From the NCBI GenBank assembly GCA_021810145.1, contig JAJZJL010000008.1:1-60664 (forward strand): a stretch of DNA of 60,664 nucleotides, given 5' to 3'. Below, one piece after another: positions 1 through 8,026 of the stretch (positions are counted from its first letter, which is position 1; each line of letters starts with the position of its first letter). The DNA is from Planctomycetota bacterium. Lineage in GTDB: Bacteria; Planctomycetota; Phycisphaerae; WQYP01. Position numbers and translations under genes: made by a program. The notes under the pieces are model-generated. The model worked only from the letters and a program-made list of their open reading frames with translations. It ran no database searches and was not told the DNA's origin.

Positions 1-180
1 ACGCCGTGGTGACGACCCGGTGGTTGATCGTGGCATTGGACGAACCACCGGATTAGTCATCCGGTGTTCGCTGTGGCGGTGTGTGGCGGCACGCCGTGGT
101 GGCAACCCGGTGGTTGATCGCGGCACTGGACAAACCACCGGATTAGTCATCCGGTGTTCGCGGCGGCGGTGCGTGGCGGC
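1..180. repeat. Tandem 90-base direct repeat, two units
   Basis: Two adjacent 90-base units (1-90 and 91-180) differ at about 8 positions. Each unit carries a perfect 7-base inverted pair, ACCGGAT-N5-ATCCGGT (47-65 in the first unit), so each could form a small hairpin. The array starts at the window edge and may continue to the left. The open frame that crosses it is very arginine-rich and has no family features, so I treat the stretch as non-coding. Bases 181-259 are GC-rich and carry nothing I recognise. Confidence 0.8.
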
Positions 181-259
181 GGCGCGGATGGTGTGTGGCC
201 ATGCGGCGCGCGCGGCGTCCTGCGTGCGGAATAATGCAGGACGATGGATAGTCAGGATA

Positions 260-1150
260 TTACCGGCGTAAAGCCACATCGGCATCGCTGGATGAAATCA
301 GAGCGAGGCGGCCCATGAGGTAGGGAGCAAACGCCTGTGCTTCAAGCGGCACGGGGAACAGGCTGTATTGGGTGAGCGTACGGTGGCCATCAGCGTTGGC
401 TTGCCAGACATATCGCAACACATTAATGCGAAACCGCCCGCCGATTTTGCCGACAAATCGCAAGGGCCGCGGCAGGCTGCCGATCGGGATTTTGACCACG
501 GTTGTCACCGCAGGGTGTCCCCGCCAGGTGCCGGAGCCGGTTTTTACGACCAGGCCCTTGATGTTCCATGGAATCAGGCCATACGGATGATCCAAATCCG
601 GTGTGCCGGCTGATGTTGGCGTGGGGGGGGTTGAGGATCGGTGCCACACGCCGTGCGTGCGGCCAGTTGGCGACACCACGAGTTCAAAAAAATTGGTGCC
701 ATTTTGTTTGCGTGAGGTATCCAGCCAAATTTCTGAACAATCATGCCGCCAGAGATCATCGGCGGCTGCGGCCGGGTCTGCTTTGGATGGGCCGGTTGCG
801 ACAATGGCAATGTAGAGGTTGGCAGGGGTAAAAGCTGCGGCAATTTTGGTGCGCGCGTTGGTGGTAGTGGAGGACTGGGTTTTTGCCAATTTGAACCATT
901 GCGCACTTTTCCAGACATCAGCCAGCAGTGGATTGGTCATGGCGTGCTGCGCCGGTTTAAGCGGCTGAGCTTCCAATGCGAGCGGTCGAACCGTACCATC
1001 GCGGCCGGGCGTGGAGGCTGAATCGGTGGAGCCATCCTTGCAGCCGGGCCAAACCGACAGCAGCGATCCGGCGAGCAGTACCACGCCGATGAGTTTAAAG
1101 GTTGTAAGGCCTTTGAAGTTCAAACTTTGCGCTGTCCTTTTGTTCATCAT
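260..1150 (-). CDS. CBM9-like carbohydrate-binding lipoprotein
   Basis: This 296-residue protein begins with a basic N-terminus and a hydrophobic stretch ending in VWPGCKDG around residue 37, probably a lipoprotein signal with an imperfect lipobox. From about residue 75 it has the pattern of the family 9-like carbohydrate-binding fold: an unknown substrate-side strand region, the NLYIAI strand, then DDLWRHDCSEIWLD, the characteristic acidic metal-binding segment, and NFFELVVSPTG. In that family such domains bind sugars or sit in extracellular sensor and hydrolase proteins. No catalytic domain is fused here. The start is the first of two ATG codons with AGGA six bases upstream. The gene is the last of a minus-strand series and ends next to the tandem repeat. 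Fold assignment is fairly sure; the ligand is unknown. Confidence 0.75.
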   Translation of the reverse strand: MMNKRTAQSLNFKGLTTFKLIGVVLLAGSLLSVWPGCKDGSTDSASTPGRDGTVRPLALEAQPLKPAQHAMTNPLLADVWKSAQWFKLAKTQSSTTTNARTKIAAAFTPANLYIAIVATGPSKADPAAAADDLWRHDCSEIWLDTSRKQNGTNFFELVVSPTGRTHGVWHRSSTPPTPTSAGTPDLDHPYGLIPWNIKGLVVKTGSGTWRGHPAVTTVVKIPIGSLPRPLRFVGKIGGRFRINVLRYVWQANADGHRTLTQYSLFPVPLEAQAFAPYLMGRLALISSSDADVALRR

Positions 1151-1192
1151 CGCTCGTCCTGAGCTTGCTGACCGTTATGCCAAACGATCAAC

Positions 1193-2239
1193 TTATTCCA
1201 CAGTTACAGATTGCACCGGATCAGCAATCGTGGTCATGGCTTGCGGTCCCATTTCGCTGCTGTGTCCGGGGAAAGCTTTCGCCTTGGGATCAAGATGGAT
1301 TTTCGCATAATTCACAGCGGTGGCCGCCTCGCCAAAGCCGGTCGCGATGAGCTTGAGCTTTCCGGAAAATCCCGCAACATCACCGGCTGCAAAAATGCCT
1401 TTCATATTGGTCTCCATCTGCTGGTTGACCAGAATGGATTGGCCTTCCTGTTGAACGGGCCAATTTTTTATAGCACCCAGGGAGCTGATAAAACCGAGCT
1501 GCGGAAGTATCGCATCGACCTGTATGGTCCGCTGCTCCTGCGTCTGGTTATTGACCAGAACGGCACCCTTTAAAACATTATCGGCTATTACGAGGTCTTT
1601 TAATTCCCAAAATGTTAAAATTGGCACGCCGAGGGACAAAACCTTGGAAACACTGTCTTCATGCGCGCGGAACTGATTCCGGCGGTGAATAATGGAAATA
1701 TGGGCCGCAGTGCCATGCAGGTTCATCGCCCAATCCAGCGCCGAATCGCCTCCGCCTATGATGAGCAATCGCTTGCCTTCAAAGGCCGCCTTGGAGGAAA
1801 CAGAATAGTAAATGCCTCTGTTTTCCCATGCCGAAGCATTCGGAATCGGGACTTTTCGGGGTTGAAAAGCGCCGGCACCGGCGCAGATCAGCAGCGTTCT
1901 GGTGTAATGTTCGGCACGTTCTGAGCCAACGACATAGCAATCCATGGCTTCATGGCGTTTGAGGGTTTTGACGGTTTCAGACAAATGCACAGAGGGGTTG
2001 TATTGCAGACCCTGTTCCATGAGGTTTTTGACCAGATCCCGGGCCACGACTCTGGGGAAACCGGCCACGTCGAAAATGTATTTTTCCGGATAGAGTGTGG
2101 CCAACTGGCCGCCAAGCTGGTCCAGCGAATCGATGATTTTGGTTTTCATCTGTCGCAGGCCGGCATAATAGGCGGCATACAAGCCCACGGGCCCACCGCC
2201 GATAATAGTTAAATCAAATATTTCCGGTGTGCCGGTCAT
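1193..2239 (-). CDS. Type 2 ferredoxin--NADP reductase (thioredoxin reductase-like flavoprotein)
   Basis: A 348-residue FAD/NADP(H) oxidoreductase. The FAD-binding GGGPVG motif sits at residues 14-19, followed by AGLR and the LGGQLATLYPEK segment typical of YumC/type 2 ferredoxin-NADP reductases. The NADP site is IIGGGDSALDWA near residue 155, and the C-terminal FAD motif is FAAGDVAGFSGK near residue 300. The redox CxxC of true thioredoxin reductase is missing, which separates it from TrxB. It should pass electrons between NADPH and ferredoxin or flavodoxin in the cytoplasm. I chose the ATG at 2239 because AAGGA lies nine bases upstream and the protein then begins like its family; in-frame starts at 2272 and 2287 would add up to 16 residues. 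No partner ferredoxin is next to it. Confidence 0.88.
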   Translation of the reverse strand: MTGTPEIFDLTIIGGGPVGLYAAYYAGLRQMKTKIIDSLDQLGGQLATLYPEKYIFDVAGFPRVVARDLVKNLMEQGLQYNPSVHLSETVKTLKRHEAMDCYVVGSERAEHYTRTLLICAGAGAFQPRKVPIPNASAWENRGIYYSVSSKAAFEGKRLLIIGGGDSALDWAMNLHGTAAHISIIHRRNQFRAHEDSVSKVLSLGVPILTFWELKDLVIADNVLKGAVLVNNQTQEQRTIQVDAILPQLGFISSLGAIKNWPVQQEGQSILVNQQMETNMKGIFAAGDVAGFSGKLKLIATGFGEAATAVNYAKIHLDPKAKAFPGHSSEMGPQAMTTIADPVQSVTVE

Positions 2240-2408
2240 TCCACCAGTTCCTTTCGCGTTGCAACCAGCCATTCGCCAGTTCTCCAACGCATTATTGTAT
2301 CCAATTCCGACAAAGTTAAAAGCGTATTTGAATTTAAATATTCACAAAAATGATATGTTGATCATTTTCCGATGTTTTTTGGAATTCCTTCTGCTTTAAA
2401 GCCGTGAT

Positions 2409-2879
2409 TTAATCCGGGGATTCCGGGTGGGTGCGGCATTTTTCGATGTGGGCCAGCGGATATTTCGGCGCATCGAGATCGCACATGCCGGGGCAGCGTG
2501 ATGCGGCATGGGTCCAGGCCGCGGGAGTCTGGAGGTTCATTTCCCAGAACGGCCAGGTTCGGCACTGCATCGGGCGTACGGGGTAGATGCCGCAGGTAGC
2601 TTTCCCATCGGCGCGCTGCAGAAAAATGCAGTCAAAGTTGGCGCGTTCGACCAGGCTATAGGCACCTTTGACCTTCCGCACAAATTTGCGCGTGAAATCA
2701 TCGAACGGCATTTTGAGAAATCCGGCGATTCGCGTCATATCTTCCAGCGTCAGCCAGACATATCCCGGCCCACCGCCGCAGCAGTTGCCGCACTGCGTGC
2801 ATTTGAAACGCAATCCATCGGAATACCACAGATCTGAGGCCGGCGCTTCCGGATGAATGGGTAAATGTGTATCAGCCAT
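2409..2879 (-). CDS. YkgJ-family Fe-S/zinc cysteine-cluster protein
   Basis: A 156-residue protein of the YkgJ family. It has the diagnostic cysteine pattern: FKCTQCGNCCGG near residues 25-36, then FDCIF, ATCGIYPVRPMQCRTWPFW and a late RCPGMC. In this family the conserved cysteines form a metal (usually Fe-S or Zn) cluster; the biochemical role is not established, though some members lie near flagellar or modification genes. It starts at ATG 2879 and ends 170 bases before the reductase gene on the same strand. It could be co-transcribed with the lipoprotein upstream (21-base gap). Family assignment is firm and function is unknown. Confidence 0.85.
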   Translation of the reverse strand: MADTHLPIHPEAPASDLWYSDGLRFKCTQCGNCCGGGPGYVWLTLEDMTRIAGFLKMPFDDFTRKFVRKVKGAYSLVERANFDCIFLQRADGKATCGIYPVRPMQCRTWPFWEMNLQTPAAWTHAASRCPGMCDLDAPKYPLAHIEKCRTHPESPD

Positions 2880-2900
2880 CGATGCCCCAATATTGCCTGA

Positions 2901-3347
2901 TCAGGGCTGCGTAGAGGGTTTCGCCGGCGCAGCATGCGAAAGTTGCGGCGTAACGGATATATAGCAATGGGTATTGAACCAACCTCTTTTAATGGTAATG
3001 ACGCATTCTTCCTGATTTTTAATAAAATCAAGGATTATGCCGCTGGGCCCTTGCCGCTCTTCCTGCATTTTCCACTTGTAAGCAGGCATGTAATGGAGAA
3101 AAAACCGGGCCACACTTAAGCGCGGATCCGATCCGACGTACAGCTCATTGACCAGACGGATATTCGAACCCGGTGCGTAGGTGCTTTGCGACCGGCTTAA
3201 GTCGATATGCATTCCCATGGGGATGGGAATATCGGCTACCGGCGGATTGGGAGTCGGGATTAAGAGGCTTTCTGAATTTTGACTGCAGCCTGCGAGGCCG
3301 AGGGCCAGTATCAAGGTGAAAAATCCTAAAATATGCATCCTGCGCAC
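2901..3347 (-). CDS. Lipoprotein of unknown function
   Basis: A 148-residue predicted lipoprotein. Residues 1-21 form a signal peptide with a clean lipobox, LAGC, so the mature protein is lipid-anchored. The rest shows mixed alpha/beta character with a conserved-looking YMPAYKWKMQEE segment near the middle followed by strands (IILDFIKNQEECVITIK). Similar small planctomycete lipoproteins have no known role. The start is GTG 3347, preceded by AAGGAG at eight bases; the nearby ATG 3338 is too far from that site. The gene lies between the ABC operon and the YkgJ gene on the same strand. I do not recognise a functional family. Confidence 0.7.
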   Translation of the reverse strand: MRRMHILGFFTLILALGLAGCSQNSESLLIPTPNPPVADIPIPMGMHIDLSRSQSTYAPGSNIRLVNELYVGSDPRLSVARFFLHYMPAYKWKMQEERQGPSGIILDFIKNQEECVITIKRGWFNTHCYISVTPQLSHAAPAKPSTQP

Positions 3348-3374
3348 GATACACGCTCCTTCACAAAGACCGCA

Positions 3375-3944
3375 TCAAGTTGTTTCATTGTTCGCTTGCG
3401 CTCCCGCGTTGTCAACCGGTTCGACCAAGTGGAATGTATCGGTATCGCGGCTGTAGGAAAAAATTTCAGCGTATCGGCCCCAGTTCAGCAGGGCATCATA
3501 TTGTGGCTTGGGGCGTTCCGTCGGCAGCACGCGGCCGATTTCCTCCAGCATGTGCTTGCGCGAAGTGGAATGTTCCGCCTGCTGCAGGAGAAAATTCCGA
3601 AAATGAACAAACAGGGGCAACTTGGCAATTTGCCCGGCAATAAGCTTCTTCTTCTGATTCACCGGCAGTTCGATAATCTGTTTGCCCAGCGGCTGCATGA
3701 CCAGATCACCACCGGGGGTATCGACAAAGCCCAGTACTTCCGCCGCTTTAATAATCAACAGCAGTTCACCGAAGCTGTCTCGCAATTCGCGGGCGAGTTT
3801 GTAAATATCTTCTTTGCCGCCATGGTCATCAAGAATTTCAAGCAATCCCAGCACTTTGCTTAAACCGGTGGGAGGCACGGGAACAACGGGAGCCTCGCCG
3901 CTTTGCGGGGGATCAACGGGTTGGGGATTTTCTGAATTTGACAT
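3375..3944 (-). CDS. AAA-associated domain protein, split-off C-terminal part of an ABC ATPase
   Basis: A 189-residue protein matching the AAA-associated C-terminal domain found at the end of nitrate/sulfonate-type ABC ATPases. After a proline-rich N-terminus (residues 1-30) comes the helical core: VLGLLEILDDHGGKEDIYKLARELR, read in pieces as GLLEILDDHGGKEDI and LGFVDTPGGDLVMQPLG, then KKKLIAGQIAKLPLF and a WGRYAEIFSY tail. In many bacteria this domain is fused to the ATPase in one protein of about 440 residues; here it is a separate gene starting 31 bases after the ATPase stop. It probably binds the ATPase and senses substrate or regulates it (inference). ATG 3944 has GGAG nine bases upstream; a GTG at 3959 is the alternative. 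Confidence 0.8.
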   Translation of the reverse strand: MSNSENPQPVDPPQSGEAPVVPVPPTGLSKVLGLLEILDDHGGKEDIYKLARELRDSFGELLLIIKAAEVLGFVDTPGGDLVMQPLGKQIIELPVNQKKKLIAGQIAKLPLFVHFRNFLLQQAEHSTSRKHMLEEIGRVLPTERPKPQYDALLNWGRYAEIFSYSRDTDTFHLVEPVDNAGAQANNETT

Positions 3945-3975
3945 ACGGTTATTCTCCACAGAATCTTCGGACGGG

Positions 3976-4728
3976 TCAAATTTCCGCCATCATGCTGAAT
4001 ATTGAGTCCACGTAACGGGTAAAGTCTTCAGAGTTTTTCTGCCGGGGTCGCGGCAAGGCTATGTCGAGATCCATCACCACATGTCCGGGCCGGCCGCCAA
4101 TAAGCACCACGCGATCAGCCAATTCCACCGCTTCTTCAATATTATGCGTAACCATGATGACGGTGCTGACCGCCAGGTTCGGATCGGCCCAGATATCAAG
4201 CAATTCCTCACGCAGGTTAATACTGGTTAACGGGTCCAGAGCACTGAATGGTTCGTCCATCAGCAGCAGTTCCGGTTCTACAGCCATGGCCCTGGCGAGG
4301 CCCACGCGCTGTTTCATGCCGCCGGAGAGTTCCCGCGGATAGGCTCCTTCAAAACCGTCGAGGCCCACCTTGTCAATATAAAACGCCGCGCGCTTTTCCG
4401 CGGTATTCCGATCAATGCGTCGTGCCTCCAGCGCCAGAAGAATATTCTGAGTAACGGTCATCCAGGGCAGAAGCGCAAAATTCTGAAAAACCATGCCGCA
4501 CTGTAAATTAATACCCGTCAGAGGCTTATCCTTAAAATAGACTTTACCCCTGCTGGGCGGCATTAATCCGTTAATCAGTCGCAATGTGGTTGATTTTCCG
4601 CATCCGGACTGCCCGACGAGGCAGATAAACTGCCCGGAATCAACGCTTAAATTGACGTCTTCCAGAATGGTGGCGGCGGGGCCATCGGTCTGGTACACCT
4701 TGGTGACGTTATCGAGTTTCAGTAACAT
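3976..4728 (-). CDS. ABC transporter ATP-binding protein, nitrate/sulfonate/taurine type
   Basis: A 250-residue ABC ATPase. It has Walker A GQSGCGKSTT (about residues 39-48), the Q-loop in MVFQNFALLPWM, the ABC signature LSGGMKQRVGLARA, Walker B LLLMDEPFSALDP and the H-loop VTHNIEEAVELADR. The sequence is of the SsuB/TauB/NrtD class that powers importers of sulfonates, nitrate or related anions. Its permease partner is 4.95 kb away at 9680-11470, displaced by the inserted islet; a 40-codon relic of the permease end lies 68 bases upstream of this start. It would normally be translated after the permease in one operon. The substrate cannot be read from the sequence because no binding-protein gene is seen. 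Confidence 0.92.
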   Translation of the reverse strand: MLLKLDNVTKVYQTDGPAATILEDVNLSVDSGQFICLVGQSGCGKSTTLRLINGLMPPSRGKVYFKDKPLTGINLQCGMVFQNFALLPWMTVTQNILLALEARRIDRNTAEKRAAFYIDKVGLDGFEGAYPRELSGGMKQRVGLARAMAVEPELLLMDEPFSALDPLTSINLREELLDIWADPNLAVSTVIMVTHNIEEAVELADRVVLIGGRPGHVVMDLDIALPRPRQKNSEDFTRYVDSIFSMMAEI

Positions 4729-4769
4729 ACATTCGATCTCTTATGCGGTGTTTCTGTGCCGGTTTATAT

Positions 4770-4916
4770 CGTGCGGCACCGACGGTATCCCATCGTTAAT
4801 AATCCAGACGGAATCGGTCCGCCGCCCAGGCCTGCAACGGCTTCCACAGCAGCCGATTCAATACCACGATCAGGACAATCAAACAACTTACCCCGGCAAA
4901 AAGCAATGCCTGCGCC
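4770..4916. repeat. Left copy of 147-base direct repeat (permease 3' end)
   Basis: Bases 4770-4916 match 9654-9800 with a single mismatch over 147 bases. The copy includes the last 40 codons and the stop of the two-domain ABC permease plus 26 bases after it, all on the minus strand. The intact copy is the right one. The duplication brackets a 4737-base insertion that splits the ABC operon. In the left copy the permease reading frame has no start, so the codons at 4796-4916 are a pseudogene fragment. Confidence 0.93.
4796..4916 (-). pseudogene. 3' fragment of the ABC permease gene
   Basis: Forty codons identical or nearly so to the C-terminus of the permease at 9680-11470, ending LQAWAADRFRLDY and the same stop codon. 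The fragment keeps the ancestral junction to the downstream ATPase gene (68 bases between stop and the ATG at 4728), which shows the original order permease-ATPase-AAA-associated protein. It is cut off on its 5' side by the inserted DNA. Confidence 0.88.
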
Positions 4917-5034
4917 GCCGAAAGCAGCCACGTATAGACCGGGATGCCGTGCCCGGCGTGCCTTTCTCATGGGATCCCTTTCTGTAAGGCCTCAACCAAT
5001 GCAACCATGTTAGTGCTTAATTGTATAAAGAAAT

Positions 5035-5057
5035 ATTGTCAAATGTTGTGGATTGCC
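5035..5057. repeat. Partial copy of a dispersed repeat also found near 38.5 and 39.0 kb
   Basis: The 23 bases here differ at two positions from the start of the 94-base repeats at 38486 and 38987. The match ends a few bases before the IS-like element at 5062, which suggests the IS inserted into or next to a repeat copy. Confidence 0.5.
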
Positions 5058-5061
5058 ATAG

Positions 5062-5911
5062 GAGCCTGTTTGAAAAGTTTATAGAAGATCTTGAAGAACG
5101 CCGATAACGATAAGACGAAAAGGAATTCACAACCTACGGACCTCGGGAATGATCAGTGGCTAATAATCGCGTCGCGGATTCCACCGCAGAAGCACGGCGG
5201 CCGCCCGCGCAGGGCGGACATGCGGCGGGTGGTCAACGGCCTGTTGTACTAAGGCCGCACCGGCTGCCAGTGGCGGGCGTTGCCCGACGACTTTCCACCG
5301 TGGAGCGCCGTGGCCTACTACTTTTACCGCTTTCGTGACGATGGAACTTGGCAGTTGCTTCATGACCGGCTGCGAGAGCGGGTTCGGGTGGCTGCTGACA
5401 TGGCGTCCCCGCCCTCGGCGGCGATCACGGACAGTCAGTCGGCCAAGACGACGGAAAAAAGGGGGCCTGCTGCGGGTACGGTGCGGGTAAAAAGATCAAC
5501 GGGCGTAAGCGTCATCTGGTTGTCGAGACGTTGGGAATGATCCTGGCGGTGGTGGTGCATGCGGGCAGCGTGCACGATCGCGACGGAGCCAAAGGGACGC
5601 TGCGCAGGCTCATGGGGCGGTTTTCCCATCTGAGCTTGATCTGGGCCGACGGACAACTGGTTGTCTGGGCCGCGTGGCTGGCAAACTGGACGCTGAAGAT
5701 TGGCAGGCGTTCGGATGATGCCAAAGGCTTTAAGGTGTTGCCCAAGTGTTGGATGGTGGAACGCACCTTCGGCTGGCTGGGACGTTACCGTCGACTCTGC
5801 AAAGGTTACGAGGAGCAAACCACCGGCAGCGAAACTTGGATTTATCCGGCAATGATTAATTTGATGCCCCGTCGATTGGCACCAGGGTGACGATTCCTCT
5901 CACACAGGCTC
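5062..5911 (+). mobile_element. Decayed IS5-family element (IS427-like) of about 850 bases
   Basis: The left end GAGCCTGTTTGAAAAG (5062-5077) and the right end CCTCTCACACAGGCTC (5896-5911) are imperfect terminal inverted repeats, 13 of 16 positions. Between them lies a broken DDE transposase gene. The size fits the IS427 group of the IS5 family. The right end falls inside another transposase remnant, so this element seems to have inserted into an older one. No clear target duplication is visible. The same terminal sequence occurs on the MITE-like repeat at 27374-27535. Confidence 0.75.
5149..5890 (+). pseudogene. IS5-family transposase, broken by a stop and a frameshift
   Basis: Read across frames this matches an IS427-type transposase. 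The N-terminal domain gives HGGRPRRADMRRVVNGLLY, an in-frame TAA, then GRTGCQWRALPDDFPPWSAV and YYFYRFRDDGTW. The catalytic part gives ITDSQSAKTTEK, a frame change near 5460, then GYGAGKKINGRKRHLVVETL, ILAVVVHAG, HDRDGAKG, the IWADGQ strand and the C-terminal ERTFGWLGRYRRLCKGYE. The first half carries a stop codon and the two halves are in different frames, so no active enzyme can be made. No upstream start with a good ribosome site was found. Confidence 0.82.
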
Positions 5912-6327
5912 TGAGGCATGAAGAGTCGCCCGCCCTATGAAGCCCCAGGTCCGCCACCACCGATCCCAGCTTCTTGAGCAACTGTTCAAACATCCCCCGT
6001 AGAAGCGCCAGCTGGGTCGGCTCGCCCAGAACTTCCTCAAAGCGACTGATATTCCAAGGCTTGGGAACATCCGCCACATTGGCAATGAAAGCCAATTCCC
6101 GCAGGGCCGCATTACGCCGCATCTCCGCCAGACAGCTTTCCATCGTGGCATGCCGCAGGAAATGACGCAGCAGATTCCCGCATCGGGTGCATGCTGGTGT
6201 AGAATTCCGAAAAGATTTTTTTCAAGGGTGCTTGTTGCAGTGCCATGGCCCATACCCCCCGCGGAATGTGGGGTAACGCTGCTTTCCGCATCCACCGCTT
6301 GTATGCTTCCATTCGCAACGACATCAA
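5912..6327 (-). pseudogene. Remnant of a second transposase, frameshifted and truncated by the IS5-like element
   Basis: On the minus strand one frame gives an N-terminal piece (MEAYKRWMRKAALPHIPRG onward from about 6327), and a second frame from about 6190 gives LLRHFLRHATMESCLAEMRR, NAALRELAFIANVADVPKPW, NISRFEEVLG and LGSVVADLGLHRAGDSS. This is the N-terminal region seen in transposases of the IS4/IS1182-like sort, ending just before the catalytic AGDS segment. A frameshift lies near a run of T at 6213-6220, and the reading is cut off at 5911 where the IS5-like element begins. Family placement is approximate. Confidence 0.6.
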
Positions 6328-6360
6328 TAACGCAACCGGCTCGTTATAAGGTGACCAGAA

Positions 6361-6389
6361 TTGGCAACTGTCCCGGGCCGTGGTATACT
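6361..6389 (+). promoter_or_regulatory. Sigma-70-type promoter for the NRAMP operon
   Basis: TTGGCA (6361-6366) and TATACT (6384-6389) are separated by exactly 17 bases, a near-consensus housekeeping promoter. Transcription would start near 6396, leaving an untranslated leader of about 205 bases before the transporter start at 6603. Confidence 0.65.
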
Positions 6390-6471
6390 CTTTTTTCGGC
6401 CAGGCTCGTCGCGTGCCTACCCGATTGAAGGGCCGTAAGTGGTTGCTTTTTTGGAGCCAGATCTGAAAATA

Positions 6472-6503
6472 AGCTCGTCCATTTATTTCTCGGACGGGCT
6501 TTT
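6472..6503 (+). terminator. Hairpin plus T-run in the NRAMP leader (possible attenuator)
   Basis: AGCTCGTCC (6472-6480) pairs with GGACGGGCT (6492-6500), a nine-pair stem with one G-U pair and an 11-base loop, followed by TTTT. It lies between the promoter at 6361 and the transporter gene, so it would stop transcription early unless an alternative fold forms. I could not match the leader to a known metal riboswitch. Confidence 0.5.
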
Positions 6504-6602
6504 AGAGATGGTAGACGGGTTATCAGAGCGCTGTGCCCGCGGCTCTACGGCATCGCGGTACAAGCGGTGTGGCGGCCGCGGCAGGACTAGTACAGGTGGT
6601 CT

Positions 6603-8012
6603 ATGTATTTGGTGAACAAGGCGATCCACAGGAGCGGCCGAATTCGCCGTGCCGTGTTTCTGTTCCTCGCCGTTCTGGGACCCGGGATCATCACCATGGT
6701 CGCGGACAATGACGCCGGCGGCATTTCCACCTACGTTCAGACGGGGGCGAAGACCGGCTTCAACCTGCTCTGGGCCTTCATCATTCTGCTGCCCATGGCC
6801 TATTACGTCCAGGAAATGACGGTACGGCTCGGGGCGGTGACCAAGCGGGGCCACGCGGAGGCGATTTTCGACTCGTTCGGCCGATTTTGGGGATGTTTCT
6901 CCATTTTTGATCTCATGGTCGTCAACTGGCTCACGCTCGTCACCGAGTACATCGGCATGACCCAGGCGATGCAACTATTCGACATCCCCAATTGGATCAC
7001 CTACGCTGGGGTGACACTGCTGTTGCTGGGAATCGTCATCACTGGAAAATACTGGACCTTTGAGAAACTCACTCTTTTCTTTTGCGTTTTCAATCTCGTT
7101 TACATTCCTGCGGCCGTCTGGGCCATGGAAACCGGGAACGTAAAGGCTGGGTGGCTGGCGGTTGGGCGGGGGTTCTGGAGCCCGCACCTTATCGGGGTCG
7201 TGCCGCCCTTGGCGATGGTCACCCTGATCATGGCAAATATCGGCACGACCATTACGCCGTGGCAGATTTTTTTCCAGCAGTCGGCCGTAGTGGACAAAGG
7301 CATGGACCTCCGCGACATCAGGATGGGCAAGCTGGACACGTTTATGGGGTCGCTGGTGACCTGCGTGGTGGCGGCGTTCATCATCGTGGCGACGGCGGCG
7401 GTCTTTTATTTCAATCCGGACACCACTAGCCAAGCGTGGAAGCACGTTGATCCGAGCTACGCCAGTTGGCGCGACGTCGATTCTGCCGCCCACGCCGCGC
7501 AGGCAATGCCGCTGGTGATGCACGGTACGGCTTGGGGGCGTTCGTCGGAGGTGCTTTTTGCCATCGGCCTGTTCGACGCGGGCCTGCTCGGCGCGCTGTG
7601 CATCAGCCTCTCCACGAGTTGGGCCATGGGCGAGGTGTTTGGCTGGGCTCACTCGCTTAACAAAACCGTCCGCGAAGCGCCGTGGTTTTACCTGTTTTAT
7701 TTCGCGGTCTTGGCCTCCGCCGGTGCCGTCTGCCTGATCTCAAGCGATGCCGTACAGAATGCGATCACCATCTTCGTGCAAGTGGTCGCGGTGACCCTTT
7801 TACCTTCGTCGTTGTTTTTCCTGATCCTGATCCTCAACGATCCACAAGTGATGGGAGAGCACGTCAACACCCGCTGGCAGAATATCGCCAATTGGTCGAT
7901 CGCGATTTTCGTGGTGTTCATATCCTCAGTTTACGGTGCGACGGAGCTTTTTCCAGAGGTGCTGACGCCGGGTTTCTGGCGGCATGCTAACGCCTGGTTG
8001 CACATACCCTGA
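6603..8012 (+). CDS. NRAMP-family divalent metal transporter, divergent (possibly Mg2+ type)
   Basis: A 469-residue membrane protein with about eleven hydrophobic helices. The family TM1 region reads GPGIITMVADNDAGG (about residues 26-40), where classical MntH has DPGN, and the TM6 region reads NIGTTITPWQIFFQQSA (about residues 213-229), where classical members have an MPH motif. The metal-binding methionine of TM6 is therefore a threonine. Known: loss of this methionine marks NRAMP-related Mg2+ transporters. Inferred: this protein may carry Mg2+ or another hard ion rather than Mn2+ or Fe2+. It is followed 14 bases later by an MgtE_N/CBS protein, which fits magnesium sensing. The ATG at 6603 has AGG six bases upstream. 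The islet looks more GC-rich at third codon positions than its surroundings. Confidence 0.85.
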   Translation: MYLVNKAIHRSGRIRRAVFLFLAVLGPGIITMVADNDAGGISTYVQTGAKTGFNLLWAFIILLPMAYYVQEMTVRLGAVTKRGHAEAIFDSFGRFWGCFSIFDLMVVNWLTLVTEYIGMTQAMQLFDIPNWITYAGVTLLLLGIVITGKYWTFEKLTLFFCVFNLVYIPAAVWAMETGNVKAGWLAVGRGFWSPHLIGVVPPLAMVTLIMANIGTTITPWQIFFQQSAVVDKGMDLRDIRMGKLDTFMGSLVTCVVAAFIIVATAAVFYFNPDTTSQAWKHVDPSYASWRDVDSAAHAAQAMPLVMHGTAWGRSSEVLFAIGLFDAGLLGALCISLSTSWAMGEVFGWAHSLNKTVREAPWFYLFYFAVLASAGAVCLISSDAVQNAITIFVQVVAVTLLPSSLFFLILILNDPQVMGEHVNTRWQNIANWSIAIFVVFISSVYGATELFPEVLTPGFWRHANAWLHIP

Positions 8013-8026
8013 ATGCGAGACGTCCG

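Noticed and set aside
20-271. Open frame across the 90-base tandem repeats
   Set aside because: It is arginine-rich, follows the repeat period and shows no family features, so it is an artefact of the repeat.
3145-3180. tRNA-like motif TTCGAACCC
   Set aside because: It lies within the lipoprotein gene and no cloverleaf can be formed around it.
6390-6602. A yybP-ykoY or M-box riboswitch before the NRAMP gene
   Set aside because: The conserved core bases of those riboswitches are not present; only the promoter and the hairpin are supported.
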